From CAZUMW01 sp964621615 (GTDB lineage Bacteria; Desulfobacterota; WTBG01; CAIYCZ01; CAIRTM01), in assembly GCA_964621615.1 (NCBI GenBank), contig CAZUMW010000005.1:62001-126000 (forward strand): 64,000 nucleotides of DNA, given 5' to 3'. The notes under the pieces were generated by a model. The model was not told the DNA's origin. It did no database searches and was given only the letters and a program-made list of their open reading frames with translations. Within the stretch, counting starts at the first letter, position 1, and each line of letters starts with the position of its first letter. Shown piece after piece: positions 8,874 to 17,829 of the stretch. The translations under genes and the position numbers were made by a program.

Positions 8874-10088
8874 ATGCCGACATTTTCCTATACAGCGGTT
8901 AATGATGACGGCGCTCTGGTCAAGGGCGTGCTTGAAGCTCCCGATCGGACAGCAGCTGCCCAGCGCGTTGAGTCAGGCGGCCTGGTAGTGACAGACGTCC
9001 GCCGCTCTCTGTCCGCAATGGCGCTGGCCCGCAGAGTGCTGTTCAGGAAAAAAGTCAAGAGGCAGGACATTATTGAATTCGCAAACACGATTTCCTTTAT
9101 GCTTGCAGCAGGAGTGCCTATAACCACCAGCCTGTCTGACATTGCCGAATCGATTGAGGATAAAACGTTCAGGAATGCTGTTGAGGAGACCCGCAAATCG
9201 ATAGAGCAGGGGTCAACTTTTTCCGAAGCGCTGTCGCGCCAGGAGGCGCTTTTTCCGGACATCCTTATACGGCTGGCAGCGGTCGGGGAGGAGACCGGCG
9301 CACTTGATAACAGCCTTCGCGATGTAGCCGAGCATCTACAGCGAATCGAAAGCCTGGTCGCCGCAGTTAAGCGCGCCCTTATGTACCCGCTGTTTGCCCT
9401 GTTTACCACCGGCGGCGCTCTGATATTCTGGCTGGTGTTTGTGCTGCCGCAGATAATGGAGGCCTTTACCGGTATGGGTATTACCCTGCCGTCGACCACC
9501 CGCCTGCTGCTGTACATGAGCAATGCCACACAAAGGTACTGGTATATGCTGCTTCTGATACCGGTGATTGCCGCCATTGCATTTAAGCTGATGACCCGCT
9601 CCCGCCGCACGCGGTACTATGTCGATCTGGCCTTGCTGCATATGCCCATATTCAAGCTGCTTAACAGCAACAGGCTTTTAGCGCTGTTTACCGAGCAGTT
9701 GCGGATTTTGACCGTTGCCGGTATCACGATTGACCGCTCGCTGAGGATAACCGCGGAGACAATCGAAAATGAAGTGTTCAGGACGGCGATCGAAAACATT
9801 ATCGAGCTGGTCACCACCGGAAGCAGCCTTTCCGATGCTATGCGGAAACAGCACATATTCCCTCCGCTGGTAATACGGCTGATTGATGTCGGCGAGAAAA
9901 GCGGTACCATCGACACGCAGCTTGCATTTCTTGCGCAGAAGTTTCATCAGGTGCTCGATGATGTTGCAGAGAAGCTCGGCAAAATGATCGAGCCTATTAT
10001 TATCCTGGTTATCGGTCTTATGTTTCTTTTTATCATAGTCAGCCTGCTTATGCCGGTATATGACCTGGTAACCAACATAGGTGCATAA
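8874..10088 (+). CDS. mshG: Inner-membrane platform protein of the pilus (PilC/GspF family)
   Basis: A 404-residue platform protein that transmits motor motion to the pilin pool. It starts with the conserved F-Y-x-A-V motif (PTFSYTAVNDDG). Two T2SSF domains follow, each with the EETGALD- or GEKSGTID-type signature (AAVGEETGALD in the first, IDVGEKSGTID in the second). Three hydrophobic segments are visible: two around residues 170-245 and one near the C-terminus (IIILVIGLMFLFIIVSLLM). Length and layout are standard. It lies directly downstream of mshE and its stop abuts the start of the next gene. Confidence 0.92.
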   Translation: MPTFSYTAVNDDGALVKGVLEAPDRTAAAQRVESGGLVVTDVRRSLSAMALARRVLFRKKVKRQDIIEFANTISFMLAAGVPITTSLSDIAESIEDKTFRNAVEETRKSIEQGSTFSEALSRQEALFPDILIRLAAVGEETGALDNSLRDVAEHLQRIESLVAAVKRALMYPLFALFTTGGALIFWLVFVLPQIMEAFTGMGITLPSTTRLLLYMSNATQRYWYMLLLIPVIAAIAFKLMTRSRRTRYYVDLALLHMPIFKLLNSNRLLALFTEQLRILTVAGITIDRSLRITAETIENEVFRTAIENIIELVTTGSSLSDAMRKQHIFPPLVIRLIDVGEKSGTIDTQLAFLAQKFHQVLDDVAEKLGKMIEPIIILVIGLMFLFIIVSLLMPVYDLVTNIGA

Positions 10089-11414
10089 ATGGATAATTTT
10101 TACAGCTTTTTCGGCTTGCAGGATGACCCGTTCCGGCTGACGCCGGACCCTGCTTTTTTCTTTCCGTCCCCCGTACACAAAGAGGCGCTGCTTTCGCTTG
10201 ATTATATTGTGCAGCACCGCGAAGGGTTTTGTATGATAACCGGCGAGCCCGGTACCGGTAAAACGACGCTGATAAATGTGTTTAGACAAAGATGGGCGGA
10301 CCGGTCCGACATTGCGCTTATTTTGACCCCCCGGCTGTCTCCCGACGAGCTGATGCTGACGCTTTTGCGGGAGCTGCAGCTTCCCGCCGCATCTGCGACA
10401 AAAAACGATATGCTCAAGACATTACAGGATTTTCTTGTCGCCAGGCACCGCAGCGGCAGCCAGGTCATCATTATCGTCGATGAGGCTCATGATATGCCCG
10501 ATGAAACGCTTGAAGAGCTCCGTCTGCTCTCCAACCTTGAAACGCCTACTGAAAAGCTTGTGCAGATTATTCTGGTCGGCCAGCCGGAGCTGGGGCGCCG
10601 TCTCAAGGAAAGCCGGCTGCGGCAGCTTGATCAGCGCATTGTTGAACGGATGCAGCTCAGGCCCCTTACGAAAGGCGAAACAGGGCAGTATCTTCACTAC
10701 CGCCTGGCAAAGGCTCATTCTGGTGCGCTCAGCATTACAGCATCGATGACTGGCCGTATCCACCGATTTTCGCGCGGTCTTCCGCGCCTCATAAACCTGC
10801 TGGCCTCACGGTCCATTATGTGTGCCTATATGGACGGGAGCCCGGAGATCAGCCCGCCGCATGTCAAATATGCGATTAACTATTTTACCAGCCGAGGCTA
10901 CAGCGCACAGCCGTTTCGGCAAAGACGCTCTGTATACACCGGCGCTGCGGCCGGGATCGCTGCCCTTGTGATATTTTTGGTCATAGCAACCGACTTCAGC
11001 CGCCGGGGCGGCGGCTTTCGCCGGGACATGCAAATACCCCGTGCGCGCACAAGCGCGCATATCGTAGCCTCTGCCGGTGCAGAGGAATACACAACCGTTG
11101 AGCTCAGATCAGAAGAAGAAAAAGCAGGAAAAGAACATAGACAGAAACAGCACCCGGAAAACAGGCTCAAAAAGCGGCCGCTTAACCAGCCTGAGACCGG
11201 CTCCGTCCGGCTTGCCGTTTCTGCTGCAACCGCCTCTGTGAGAAACGGTCCCGGGCTGCATGCATCAGTGATCGGATATGTGCACAAAGGGGACACGCTG
11301 GCATCGAACGGCCGGGCGCTGGATGACCGCAACAAAACATGGTATCGACTGAGCGGGGATAATAAAAAGGGCCGATGGGTTTCAAGCAAGGTTGTTACTG
11401 TTTTAGATCCGTAG
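10089..11414 (+). CDS. mshM: ExeA/MshM-type AAA ATPase with C-terminal SH3-like domain
   Basis: A 441-residue protein. The N-terminal AAA domain carries the FGLQDDPF..TPDP family opening, Walker A GEPGTGKTT (~52-60), Walker B VDEAHDMP (~131-138), and an arginine-rich lid. This matches ExeA/GspA and MshM, proteins linked to inserting or assembling the secretin through the peptidoglycan. A transmembrane helix follows near residues 284-302. The periplasmic end is a charged linker and a bacterial SH3-like domain (VRNGPGLHASVIGYV..), where GspA usually has a peptidoglycan-binding domain. It ends the pilus run and is followed by a strong terminator. The SH3 module could do the wall-binding job; that is inference. 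Confidence 0.85.
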   Translation: MDNFYSFFGLQDDPFRLTPDPAFFFPSPVHKEALLSLDYIVQHREGFCMITGEPGTGKTTLINVFRQRWADRSDIALILTPRLSPDELMLTLLRELQLPAASATKNDMLKTLQDFLVARHRSGSQVIIIVDEAHDMPDETLEELRLLSNLETPTEKLVQIILVGQPELGRRLKESRLRQLDQRIVERMQLRPLTKGETGQYLHYRLAKAHSGALSITASMTGRIHRFSRGLPRLINLLASRSIMCAYMDGSPEISPPHVKYAINYFTSRGYSAQPFRQRRSVYTGAAAGIAALVIFLVIATDFSRRGGGFRRDMQIPRARTSAHIVASAGAEEYTTVELRSEEEKAGKEHRQKQHPENRLKKRPLNQPETGSVRLAVSAATASVRNGPGLHASVIGYVHKGDTLASNGRALDDRNKTWYRLSGDNKKGRWVSSKVVTVLDP

Positions 11415-11442
11415 ACAAAAAATGTCTACAGCCTTGTTGTAT

Positions 11443-11475
11443 AAAAAAGGGGAGCATGTTGTGCTCCCCTTTTTT
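11443..11475. terminator. Bidirectional rho-independent terminator
   Basis: An A6 run, the stem GGGGAGCA, a 5-base loop, TGCTCCCC and a T6 run form a symmetric hairpin flanked by A and T tracts. It can stop the plus-strand pilus operon (last stop 11414) and the minus-strand pilin gene that ends at 11502. A smaller inverted repeat, GTAGACA/TGTCTAC, sits just before it at 11411-11429. Confidence 0.9.
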
Positions 11476-11501
11476 ATGACTGATTTTCACACCGCCGCAG
11501 A

Positions 11502-12053
11502 TCAATAATAAAAGGCGGTATACCGTATCGTTCTGTCCTGGTTGCTGTAATCGCCGTTGTTGATAACCACGCTTCCGGTGTCCGGCTCACCGTCATCAAG
11601 GGCGCGGTCAAGCGCCTCCGCCGCACTGGCAGGAAGATTGTCGAATCTGATCATGTTTCCTGCACCGTGCCCGCGAATGTTTTGATAATAGATATACACA
11701 TTCCCGCCGTATTTGTGCAGAACGGTGTTTGACCCGTCATATGAGCCGGTGATAAGCTCTGCAGCGGCCAAATGCTGCGGCGCATATTGCCACTCCCTGA
11801 TCAGGCCGTCCCCGTTGCCGTTGGAAACGCCGCTCCAGCGTGAGCCGGCATTGGGATCATCTCCGGGATAATAGCTGTATTTGTCCTGATAGCCGTAAAT
11901 GGCGGCTTCAAGACTTTCTGCCTGCTTGATAACGTTTTTCGTTTTTGCACTTTCAATAAATGAGCGCCCTTTCAGTATGCCGCCAAGCAGCAGACCGATG
12001 ATGACAAGGACGATCGCGATTTCGATAAGCGTAAATCCCTTTTGGTTTCCCAT
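11502..12053 (-). CDS. Type IV prepilin-like protein, candidate major pilin
   Basis: A 183-residue prepilin. The very short leader MGNQKG ends in Gly, followed by FTLIEIAIVLVIIGLLLGG with Glu at +5. The mature domain has a long alpha-helical spine, then a YSYYPGDDPNA segment. Such D/P-rich loops occur in pilins and pseudopilins of several proteobacteria. ATG 12053 is preceded on its strand by GGAGGGGC. It is transcribed toward the pilus assembly operon and shares the terminator at 11443-11475, so it is expressed separately, as expected for an abundant structural subunit. A copy of the dispersed GGCTTCGT..TTTTGGACA repeat lies about 30-60 bases upstream of the start. Confidence 0.85.
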   Translation of the reverse strand: MGNQKGFTLIEIAIVLVIIGLLLGGILKGRSFIESAKTKNVIKQAESLEAAIYGYQDKYSYYPGDDPNAGSRWSGVSNGNGDGLIREWQYAPQHLAAAELITGSYDGSNTVLHKYGGNVYIYYQNIRGHGAGNMIRFDNLPASAAEALDRALDDGEPDTGSVVINNGDYSNQDRTIRYTAFYY

Positions 12054-12353
12054 ATTTTCGGCCCCTCCTTTATCTTATTAATGCTTCGTATATTATTTTG
12101 GACAGTACTGATGAAATATATTGTTTCGTTCTGTTTTTGCTTTGTATTTTCTTTTCGGACGTTTTAGGCCAGCCTTTACCGTATTAATAAAAAAATATGG
12201 GTGAATCGCTTTTTCTCACAGGGCATGATCATCATTTCACCTTGATCTGCACATACAGTGTTCCTCACATTGCGCAATAATTGGGTGCGCTTGTGCATCC
12301 GGGCATCTGCGAGTTGCCCGGCACAGGGGGTTTTTTTTCTGGCTCGATGGCTC
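12054..12353. other. Intergenic region upstream of the pilin gene
   Basis: About 300 bases without a gene. It must hold the minus-strand promoter of the pilin. It also contains one copy of the four-copy dispersed repeat (12083-12113) and an inverted repeat CCGGGCA/TGCCCGG at 12299-12321. That hairpin is followed by a T8 run 9 bases later on the plus strand, too far for a typical terminator. Nothing else was recognised. Confidence 0.6.
12083..12113 (+). repeat. Dispersed repeat, copy 1 (diverged)
   Basis: Contains GCTTCGTA and ATTATTTTGGACA followed by GTACTGA. It matches the copies at 29908, 30368 and 46212 over roughly 30 bases with several differences. Confidence 0.6.
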
Positions 12354-12689
12354 TTATTCGCCGATAACCCTGACCCATTCCACGATTTCTTTATTAATGG
12401 CGAGAAATCCTATGTCTTTTTCTACGGTGTTTGATTCTTCTTTTGCATAGGTGAGCAGGATAAACTGGCGGGGGTCGTTGAGGACGTCGCTGATTCTGTC
12501 CAGATGGCCGGGGACAAAAATGTTACCGCTGTATGTTGACTCGTGAGTTTTTACGCGAACCATAACCGGTTGACCATCTTTGCTGATTTCGCCGTCCCCC
12601 AGAATACTCCTGCAGTAGCGGCAGATGAGAGCCTTGCTGTTGATTGTTTCAGCACAGTAGGGGCACTGTTTTGTATTTTCTGATTCCAT
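12354..12689 (-). CDS. Small zinc-ribbon protein of unknown function
   Basis: An 111-residue protein. A zinc-ribbon with CPYC and CRYC pairs sits near the N-terminus (CPYCAETI.., ICRYCRSILG). A conserved-looking beta-rich domain follows, containing VRVKTHESTYSGNIFVP and ending in VEWVRVIGE. I chose ATG 12689 because AAGGAGGG precedes it on its strand; a longer frame to 12749 lacks such a site. The domain after the ribbon is of a kind seen in uncharacterised proteins and I do not assign a function. It lies downstream of the PurF homologue on the same strand, 107 bases away, and could share its transcript. Confidence 0.75.
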   Translation of the reverse strand: MESENTKQCPYCAETINSKALICRYCRSILGDGEISKDGQPVMVRVKTHESTYSGNIFVPGHLDRISDVLNDPRQFILLTYAKEESNTVEKDIGFLAINKEIVEWVRVIGE

Positions 12690-12796
12690 GGCACAGCCCT
12701 CCTTATTCTGTTGCGGCACATTGAACGGCGGGGGGCTTCTGATTCGCACAGCACAGCGTATGCTGACAATGCTGCCTCACTGAAAGCAGCTGAGCA

Positions 12797-14209
12797 TCAC
12801 GCAGGGCTCTGTGCAGGCTGTATGCCCGTCCAGCAATATAGGCAAAGCTGGTCTTTTGGAAGCCCGATAGCTGTTACCATATCATCAACGGTTTGAAATT
12901 TCAACGTGGTTACGCCGAGCTCCTTTGCAAGAAAGTCCACCATTTTCCTGTACTGCGTAGAGGTGTGGTCTATGTAGGGAGCTATTGCCGGCGTGTCGCT
13001 TCCTTCGATTTCCCTGATGGCTCGTCTGGCGGCAAGCTCATCCGTGCTTCGCGTGGAGAAAATGAATTTGCACGGGTACATCAGCGGCGGGCAGGCAATG
13101 CGGACATGAACTTCTTTTGCGCCGTTTTCCCACAGCTTTTTGACGGTAAAGTTTTTCAGCTGCGTGCCGCGCACTATCGAATCGTCACATATAACAATCC
13201 GCTTCCCCTCTATGATTTTTTTTACCGGGATAAGTTTCATTTTGGCCACAAGATCACGCGTTTCCTGAGAAGGCGGGGTATAGCTGCGGCCGTATCCGGG
13301 GGTGTATTTGATAAGCGGGCGCCGGTAGGGCCTGCCGGACTCCATAGCGTAGCCAATGGCGTGCGCGATTCCCGAGTCCGGGACTCCTGAAACGATGTCG
13401 GGCTCGATGTCGACGTCCCTTCTTGCAAGGCACTTGCCGCATTTCTCTCGCACCCCCTCCACTGTAATGCCCTCAAATTCAGAGGCGGGGAATCCGGTAT
13501 AAATCCACATGAACGAGCACATCTGTTTCAGTTGATTGCCCGGTCGTATCTCCTGCATGCCGCTTTCGTTCAGAAGAACAATCTGTCCGGGCCGCAGGTG
13601 TTTAACAATGTCGAAGTCGTTGTTTACAAAAGCTGATGTTTCTGTGGTAATGGCCCACTCCTGTCCGTGCCTGCCGATGTTAAGCGGCGTGTAGCCGAAC
13701 CGGTCCCGCGCAGCATAGATGCCGTCGCGGTTCAGAAGCAGCAGCGAGATGGAGCCGTCTATTTTGCGAAACATTTTTTCTATGCCGTCTATGATGCTGT
13801 CACCCTGGATAATCATTTTGCCGATCAGCTCGGTCAGATTGAAATTGCCGTTGCCGACTTCGCTGAAAGACAGGCCCTGCGACATAAGCTCGCGGCCAAG
13901 CTCGTCAGCATTTTCAACAAACCCGTCTGTAGTGAGGCAGAACTGGCCGAACCGGGAATCCTGGTATATAGGCTGTTCATCCATGCTGCTGATGACGCCG
14001 ATGCCTTTGTTGCCCCTGAAATTGCTGTACTCCTCGAAAAATTTCGATTTAAACTGGCTCTGGCTTATGTTGTGAATCTGACGTATAAAGCTGTCACCGA
14101 GCACGGCCAGCCCCGCATACTCGGTACCCAGATGCGTATGATAGTCAACACCGTAAAAAAGAGTGGGCAGGCAGTTGTCAGGTGACACGATGCCGAACAT
14201 ACCGCTCAT
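12797..14209 (-). CDS. Amidophosphoribosyltransferase homologue with Ser replacing the glutaminase nucleophile
   Basis: A 470-residue PurF-family protein. PurF makes phosphoribosylamine from PRPP and glutamine, the first step of purine synthesis. The C-terminal half has the PRPP signature VICDDSIVRGTQ and Cys residues where Bacillus-type PurF binds a 4Fe-4S cluster (QMCSF, YPCKF and the final LCLYC). The N-terminus reads MSGMFGIVS where active enzymes have (M)CGIFG, so the catalytic N-terminal Cys is Ser2. The rest of the N-terminal domain is retained (HTHLGTEYAGLAV). Glutamine hydrolysis should therefore be absent or altered; ammonia use or a non-purine role is possible. It lies 78 bases downstream of carB on the same strand. 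No other purine gene is in the window. No gene symbol is given because true PurF activity is doubtful. Confidence 0.85.
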   Translation of the reverse strand: MSGMFGIVSPDNCLPTLFYGVDYHTHLGTEYAGLAVLGDSFIRQIHNISQSQFKSKFFEEYSNFRGNKGIGVISSMDEQPIYQDSRFGQFCLTTDGFVENADELGRELMSQGLSFSEVGNGNFNLTELIGKMIIQGDSIIDGIEKMFRKIDGSISLLLLNRDGIYAARDRFGYTPLNIGRHGQEWAITTETSAFVNNDFDIVKHLRPGQIVLLNESGMQEIRPGNQLKQMCSFMWIYTGFPASEFEGITVEGVREKCGKCLARRDVDIEPDIVSGVPDSGIAHAIGYAMESGRPYRRPLIKYTPGYGRSYTPPSQETRDLVAKMKLIPVKKIIEGKRIVICDDSIVRGTQLKNFTVKKLWENGAKEVHVRIACPPLMYPCKFIFSTRSTDELAARRAIREIEGSDTPAIAPYIDHTSTQYRKMVDFLAKELGVTTLKFQTVDDMVTAIGLPKDQLCLYCWTGIQPAQSPA

Positions 14210-14287
14210 AAACTGATTCCTCCTGTATAAATTTCACAAATGGAGCCCATGGTTAATGTGCAGCCGTGCAGGCCGGGCGGCCGATCT

Positions 14288-17200
14288 TCAGCCTATCTCT
14301 TTATGATAGCGCTGGAGCGGCTTAACGGCTCCCGGGCCCTGTGTATATGCTTCCACCCCCTTTGCCGCCGCCCTGGCAGCTGCGACGGTGGTAATATAGG
14401 GGATCTTGTGCTTTATCGCCGATTTTCGAATATAGGAATCATCGTTTTTGCTTAATTTACCCGCCGGCGTGTTTATAATCAGGTTGATTTCACCGTTAGC
14501 GATTGCATCAACGATGTTCGGCCTTCCCTCATGCATTTTGTTGATTTGGATCGAGGTGATACCGTTTTCGGCAAGCAGCCCATGCGTGCCGGCCGTTGCC
14601 CGGATTGAAAAGCCGAGATCGGCGAAGCTGCGCGCAACATCAACGGCAGCTTCTTTGTCCTTGTCGGCAAGCGTCATGAGGACCGTGCCTGTAACCGGGA
14701 GGCGGCTTTGTGCGGCGTCCTGGGCCTTGTAGAAGGCCGCTCCGAACGTGTCGGCCATGCCGAGAACCTCGCCGGTCGAGCGCATTTCAGGACCCAGCAC
14801 AGGATCGACCTCCGGGAAGAAGTAAAACGGAAAAACAGCTTCCTTTACTCCGAAATGCGGGATGGGCAGCTGCTGAAGGTTCAGGTCCTTCAGCTTTTTG
14901 CCAAGCATGAGCTGGGTTGCGATGCGGGCCATTGACATGCCGCACACCTTGCTGACCAGGGGTACTGTGCGGCTGGCGCGCGGATTTGCCTCCAGGATGT
15001 ACACCGTGTCATTGTGTATAGCGTACTGGATGTTCATGAGTCCGATAACGTTCAGCTCTACGGCGATTCTGCGGGTGTAGTCTATAATCGTGTCCAGGTG
15101 CTTCTGAGGTATGCTGATCGGGGGGATGACGCACGCGGAGTCACCGGAATGCACCCCTGCTTCCTCAATATGCTCCATGACGGCCGGAACAAATGCATCG
15201 GTGCCGTCGGCTATGGCATCGGCCTCGGCTTCTATGGCATTCTCAAGAAACTTATCGATCAGAATGGGGCGCTCAGGCGATACGTCGACCGCTGCCCGCA
15301 CATAGCGCTCGAGCATGGTTTCGTCATGCACAATCATCATTGCTCTGCCGCCGAGCACAAAGGACGGCCTGACCATCAGCGGGTAGCCGATTTTCGACGC
15401 TATATCCAGCGCTTCTTCAAGCGTGCGCGCCATGCCGCTTTCGGGCTGGGGGATGCCGAGTTTTTCCATTTTCTGCCGGAACCGGTCCCTGTCCTCGGCG
15501 AGCTCGATTGTATCAACAGATGTTCCGATGATGCGCACGCCCGCCTCCTCGAGCTGGCCGGCTATGTTCAGCGGCGTTTGTCCGCCGAACTGGCAAATAA
15601 TACCCTCGGGCTTTTCTTTCTCGTAGATGCTCAGCACATCTTCAACCGTGAGCGGCTCAAAGTACAGCTTGTCTGAGGTATCATAGTCTGTTGACACAGT
15701 TTCGGGATTGCAGTTGACCATGATCGATTCGATGCCCTCATCGCGAAGCGCAAACGCTGCGTGCACGCAGCAGTAGTCGAATTCAATGCCCTGGCCGATA
15801 CGGTTCGGGCCGCCTCCCAGAACCATTATCTTGCGGTTGGGGGAGACGTCGGTCACGTCAGGAGCGTTGTAGGTTGAATAATAATATGCTGCGTTTTCCA
15901 CGCCGCTTACAGGAACCGGGTGCCAGCCCTCTGCCAGGCCGAGGAGTGTGCGCTGCTCGCGAACGGACTGCTCGGTAGCGCCGAGCAGGTGGGCCAGATA
16001 GCTGTCAGCGAAGCCGTCCTTCTTCGCCCTGATAAGCAGCTCGTCGGGAAGCCTGCCGCCTTTATGGGTGAGTATTGTTTCCTCCAGGTCAACAAGTTCT
16101 TTCATCTGCTCGATAAACCAGTTTTTGATATGGGTTTTTTCATGCAGCAGGCGGAGGTCTGCTCCCTTGCGGATAGCCTCATACATTATGAACTGCCGCT
16201 CGCTTGAGGCATCCTTGAGCATCGCCACGAGCTCCTCAAGGGATTTGTCGCGGTAATTGTTTGCGCCGCCGAGCCCGTAGCGCCCGTCCTCCCGGGAGCG
16301 GATCGCTTTCTGCAATGCCTCCTTGTAGGTTTTGCCTATGCTCATGACCTCGCCGACAGCGCGCATCTGGGTGCCGAGCTTGTCCTCAAGCCCCTCGAAT
16401 TTTTCAAACGCCCAGCGCGAAAATTTAACCACGACGTAATCTCCTGACGGAGTGTATTTTTCAAGGGTGCCGTCGCGCCAGTACGGTATCTCGTCCATGG
16501 TCAGACCGCCGGCGAGAAGGGACGACACATAGGCGATAGGGAATCCGGTTGCTTTTGACGCCAGCGCAGAGGAGCGGGAGGTTCGCGGGTTTATTTCTAT
16601 GACAACAACTCTTCCGGTTTCGGGGTTGTGTGCAAACTGTATGTTTGTGCCCCCGATAACGCCGATGGACTCAACAATGGCATAGGAGTATTTCTGCAGG
16701 CGCTTTTGCAGCTTCTCATCAATGGTGAGCATCGGTGCCGTACAGTAGCTGTCGCCGGTATGAACCCCCATTGCGTCAACGTTTTCTATGAAGCACACGG
16801 TTATCATCTGGTTTTTCGAATCACGCACCACCTCGAGCTCCAGCTCTTCCCATCCGAGCACCGATTCCTCCACCAGTATCTGTCCAACCATGCTCGCCTG
16901 GAGGCCGCGGGCGGCTATGGTTCTGAATTCCTCCATATTGTACACAAATCCGCCGCCGGTGCCGCCCATGGTGTAGGCAGGGCGGATCACGCAGGGCAGC
17001 CCGATTCTGTCGACGATTTTCTCAGCCTCTTCAAGGCTTGAGGCAATATCGCTTTGAGGCATTTTTATGTTGAGCGTTTCCATGGTTTCTTTAAAGGACT
17101 CACGGTCCTCGCCCCGCTTGATGGCGTCGACCTGCACCCCGATTACTTTCACCCCGTGTTTGTCCAGAACGCCCGCGCCTGCAAGCTCGGAGGAGAGATT

Positions 17201-17488
17201 GAGCCCTGACTGTCCGCCAAGGTTGGGAAGAAGTGCGTCCGGCTTTTCCTGCTCTATGATTCTGGTTACCGATTCGAGGGTGAGGGGCTCGATGTAGGTT
17301 ATGTCGGCCATGTTGGGGTCTGTCATTATGGTTGCCGGATTGGAATTGACCAGTACGATTTCATAGCCGAGCCGACGAAGGGCTTTGCAGGCCTGCGTGC
17401 CTGAGTAGTCAAATTCGCACGCCTGTCCGATAACAATAGGGCCGGAGCCGATAATCATAACCTTTTTAATGTCGGGGCGTTTGGGCAT
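14288..17488 (-). CDS. carB: Carbamoyl-phosphate synthase large subunit
   Basis: A 1066-residue, full-length ATP-dependent synthase that makes carbamoyl phosphate for pyrimidines and arginine. The two homologous halves each start with an ATP-grasp pre-domain motif (IIGSGPIVIGQACEFDYSG and LGGGPNRIGQGIEFDY). Each has the ATP-grasp core (PAYTMGGTGGGF and PSFVLGGRAMM) and an E-x-N-P-R signature (EINPRTSRSS and EANPRASRTV). The C-terminal ~130 residues are the MGS-like allosteric domain. The partner glutaminase subunit carA is not in the window, so it is encoded elsewhere or ammonia is used directly. It is transcribed from a likely promoter at 17723-17751 with a leader of about 225 bases, and is followed by the PurF homologue. 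Confidence 0.97.
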   Translation of the reverse strand: MPKRPDIKKVMIIGSGPIVIGQACEFDYSGTQACKALRRLGYEIVLVNSNPATIMTDPNMADITYIEPLTLESVTRIIEQEKPDALLPNLGGQSGLNLSSELAGAGVLDKHGVKVIGVQVDAIKRGEDRESFKETMETLNIKMPQSDIASSLEEAEKIVDRIGLPCVIRPAYTMGGTGGGFVYNMEEFRTIAARGLQASMVGQILVEESVLGWEELELEVVRDSKNQMITVCFIENVDAMGVHTGDSYCTAPMLTIDEKLQKRLQKYSYAIVESIGVIGGTNIQFAHNPETGRVVVIEINPRTSRSSALASKATGFPIAYVSSLLAGGLTMDEIPYWRDGTLEKYTPSGDYVVVKFSRWAFEKFEGLEDKLGTQMRAVGEVMSIGKTYKEALQKAIRSREDGRYGLGGANNYRDKSLEELVAMLKDASSERQFIMYEAIRKGADLRLLHEKTHIKNWFIEQMKELVDLEETILTHKGGRLPDELLIRAKKDGFADSYLAHLLGATEQSVREQRTLLGLAEGWHPVPVSGVENAAYYYSTYNAPDVTDVSPNRKIMVLGGGPNRIGQGIEFDYCCVHAAFALRDEGIESIMVNCNPETVSTDYDTSDKLYFEPLTVEDVLSIYEKEKPEGIICQFGGQTPLNIAGQLEEAGVRIIGTSVDTIELAEDRDRFRQKMEKLGIPQPESGMARTLEEALDIASKIGYPLMVRPSFVLGGRAMMIVHDETMLERYVRAAVDVSPERPILIDKFLENAIEAEADAIADGTDAFVPAVMEHIEEAGVHSGDSACVIPPISIPQKHLDTIIDYTRRIAVELNVIGLMNIQYAIHNDTVYILEANPRASRTVPLVSKVCGMSMARIATQLMLGKKLKDLNLQQLPIPHFGVKEAVFPFYFFPEVDPVLGPEMRSTGEVLGMADTFGAAFYKAQDAAQSRLPVTGTVLMTLADKDKEAAVDVARSFADLGFSIRATAGTHGLLAENGITSIQINKMHEGRPNIVDAIANGEINLIINTPAGKLSKNDDSYIRKSAIKHKIPYITTVAAARAAAKGVEAYTQGPGAVKPLQRYHKEIG

Positions 17489-17772
17489 CGCGCTCTCCTG
17501 TTGGTGGTGATTTTTGTGTGAATACGCGCCGGCGGTTTCTCCCCGCTAAGACGGGCTGGGATAGCCGGGCAGCGAAATTAACCGCGTTAATGCACCGTGG
17601 TGCCTTTTTGGTCATGCCGCGATTCAGCAGGGCCGTCCGGGCTCTAAACCGGGGTGTGGCTAATCGCAATTACTCCATCTGCTGTCTGTGTTTGTCAGCA
17701 CACGACCTGTGCTCAACCGTGTATAATACTCCTGTCAAAAGCGCCTGTCACGGGATTTTTGTTGAGGCGTAT
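17489..17772. other. Long leader/promoter region upstream of carB
   Basis: A gap of ~340 bases between carB and the glutamate-synthase-like gene, terminated on its right by the hairpin at 17773-17807. It holds the candidate sigma70 promoter at 17723-17751 (minus strand), leaving a transcribed leader of about 225 bases before the carB ATG. CACCGTGGTG and GCGTTAATG-type short inverted elements lie within it. I could not build a convincing attenuator or known riboswitch. Confidence 0.5.
17723..17751 (-). promoter_or_regulatory. Candidate sigma70 promoter for carB
   Basis: On the minus strand GTGACA (17746-17751) and TATTAT (17723-17728) are separated by exactly 17 bases. Each differs from the sigma70 consensus boxes by one base. 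It lies downstream of the terminator of the preceding minus-strand gene, so it would start a separate carB transcript. Confidence 0.6.
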
Positions 17773-17807
17773 AAAAAAGGGGACACGAACAGTGTACGTG
17801 TCCCCTT
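17773..17807 (-). terminator. Rho-independent terminator of the FMN glutamate-synthase-like gene
   Basis: Read on the minus strand: AAGGGGACACG, a 9-base loop, CGTGTCCCC, then T6. It begins about 20 bases after the stop codon at 17830. Confidence 0.88.
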
Positions 17808-17829
17808 GTGAGCGTGCTGTATCCCTGTT

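Noticed and set aside
12299..12338. CCGGGCA/TGCCCGG hairpin with a T8 run as a terminator
   Set aside because: The T run is 9 bases from the stem and on the plus strand, where no gene ends.
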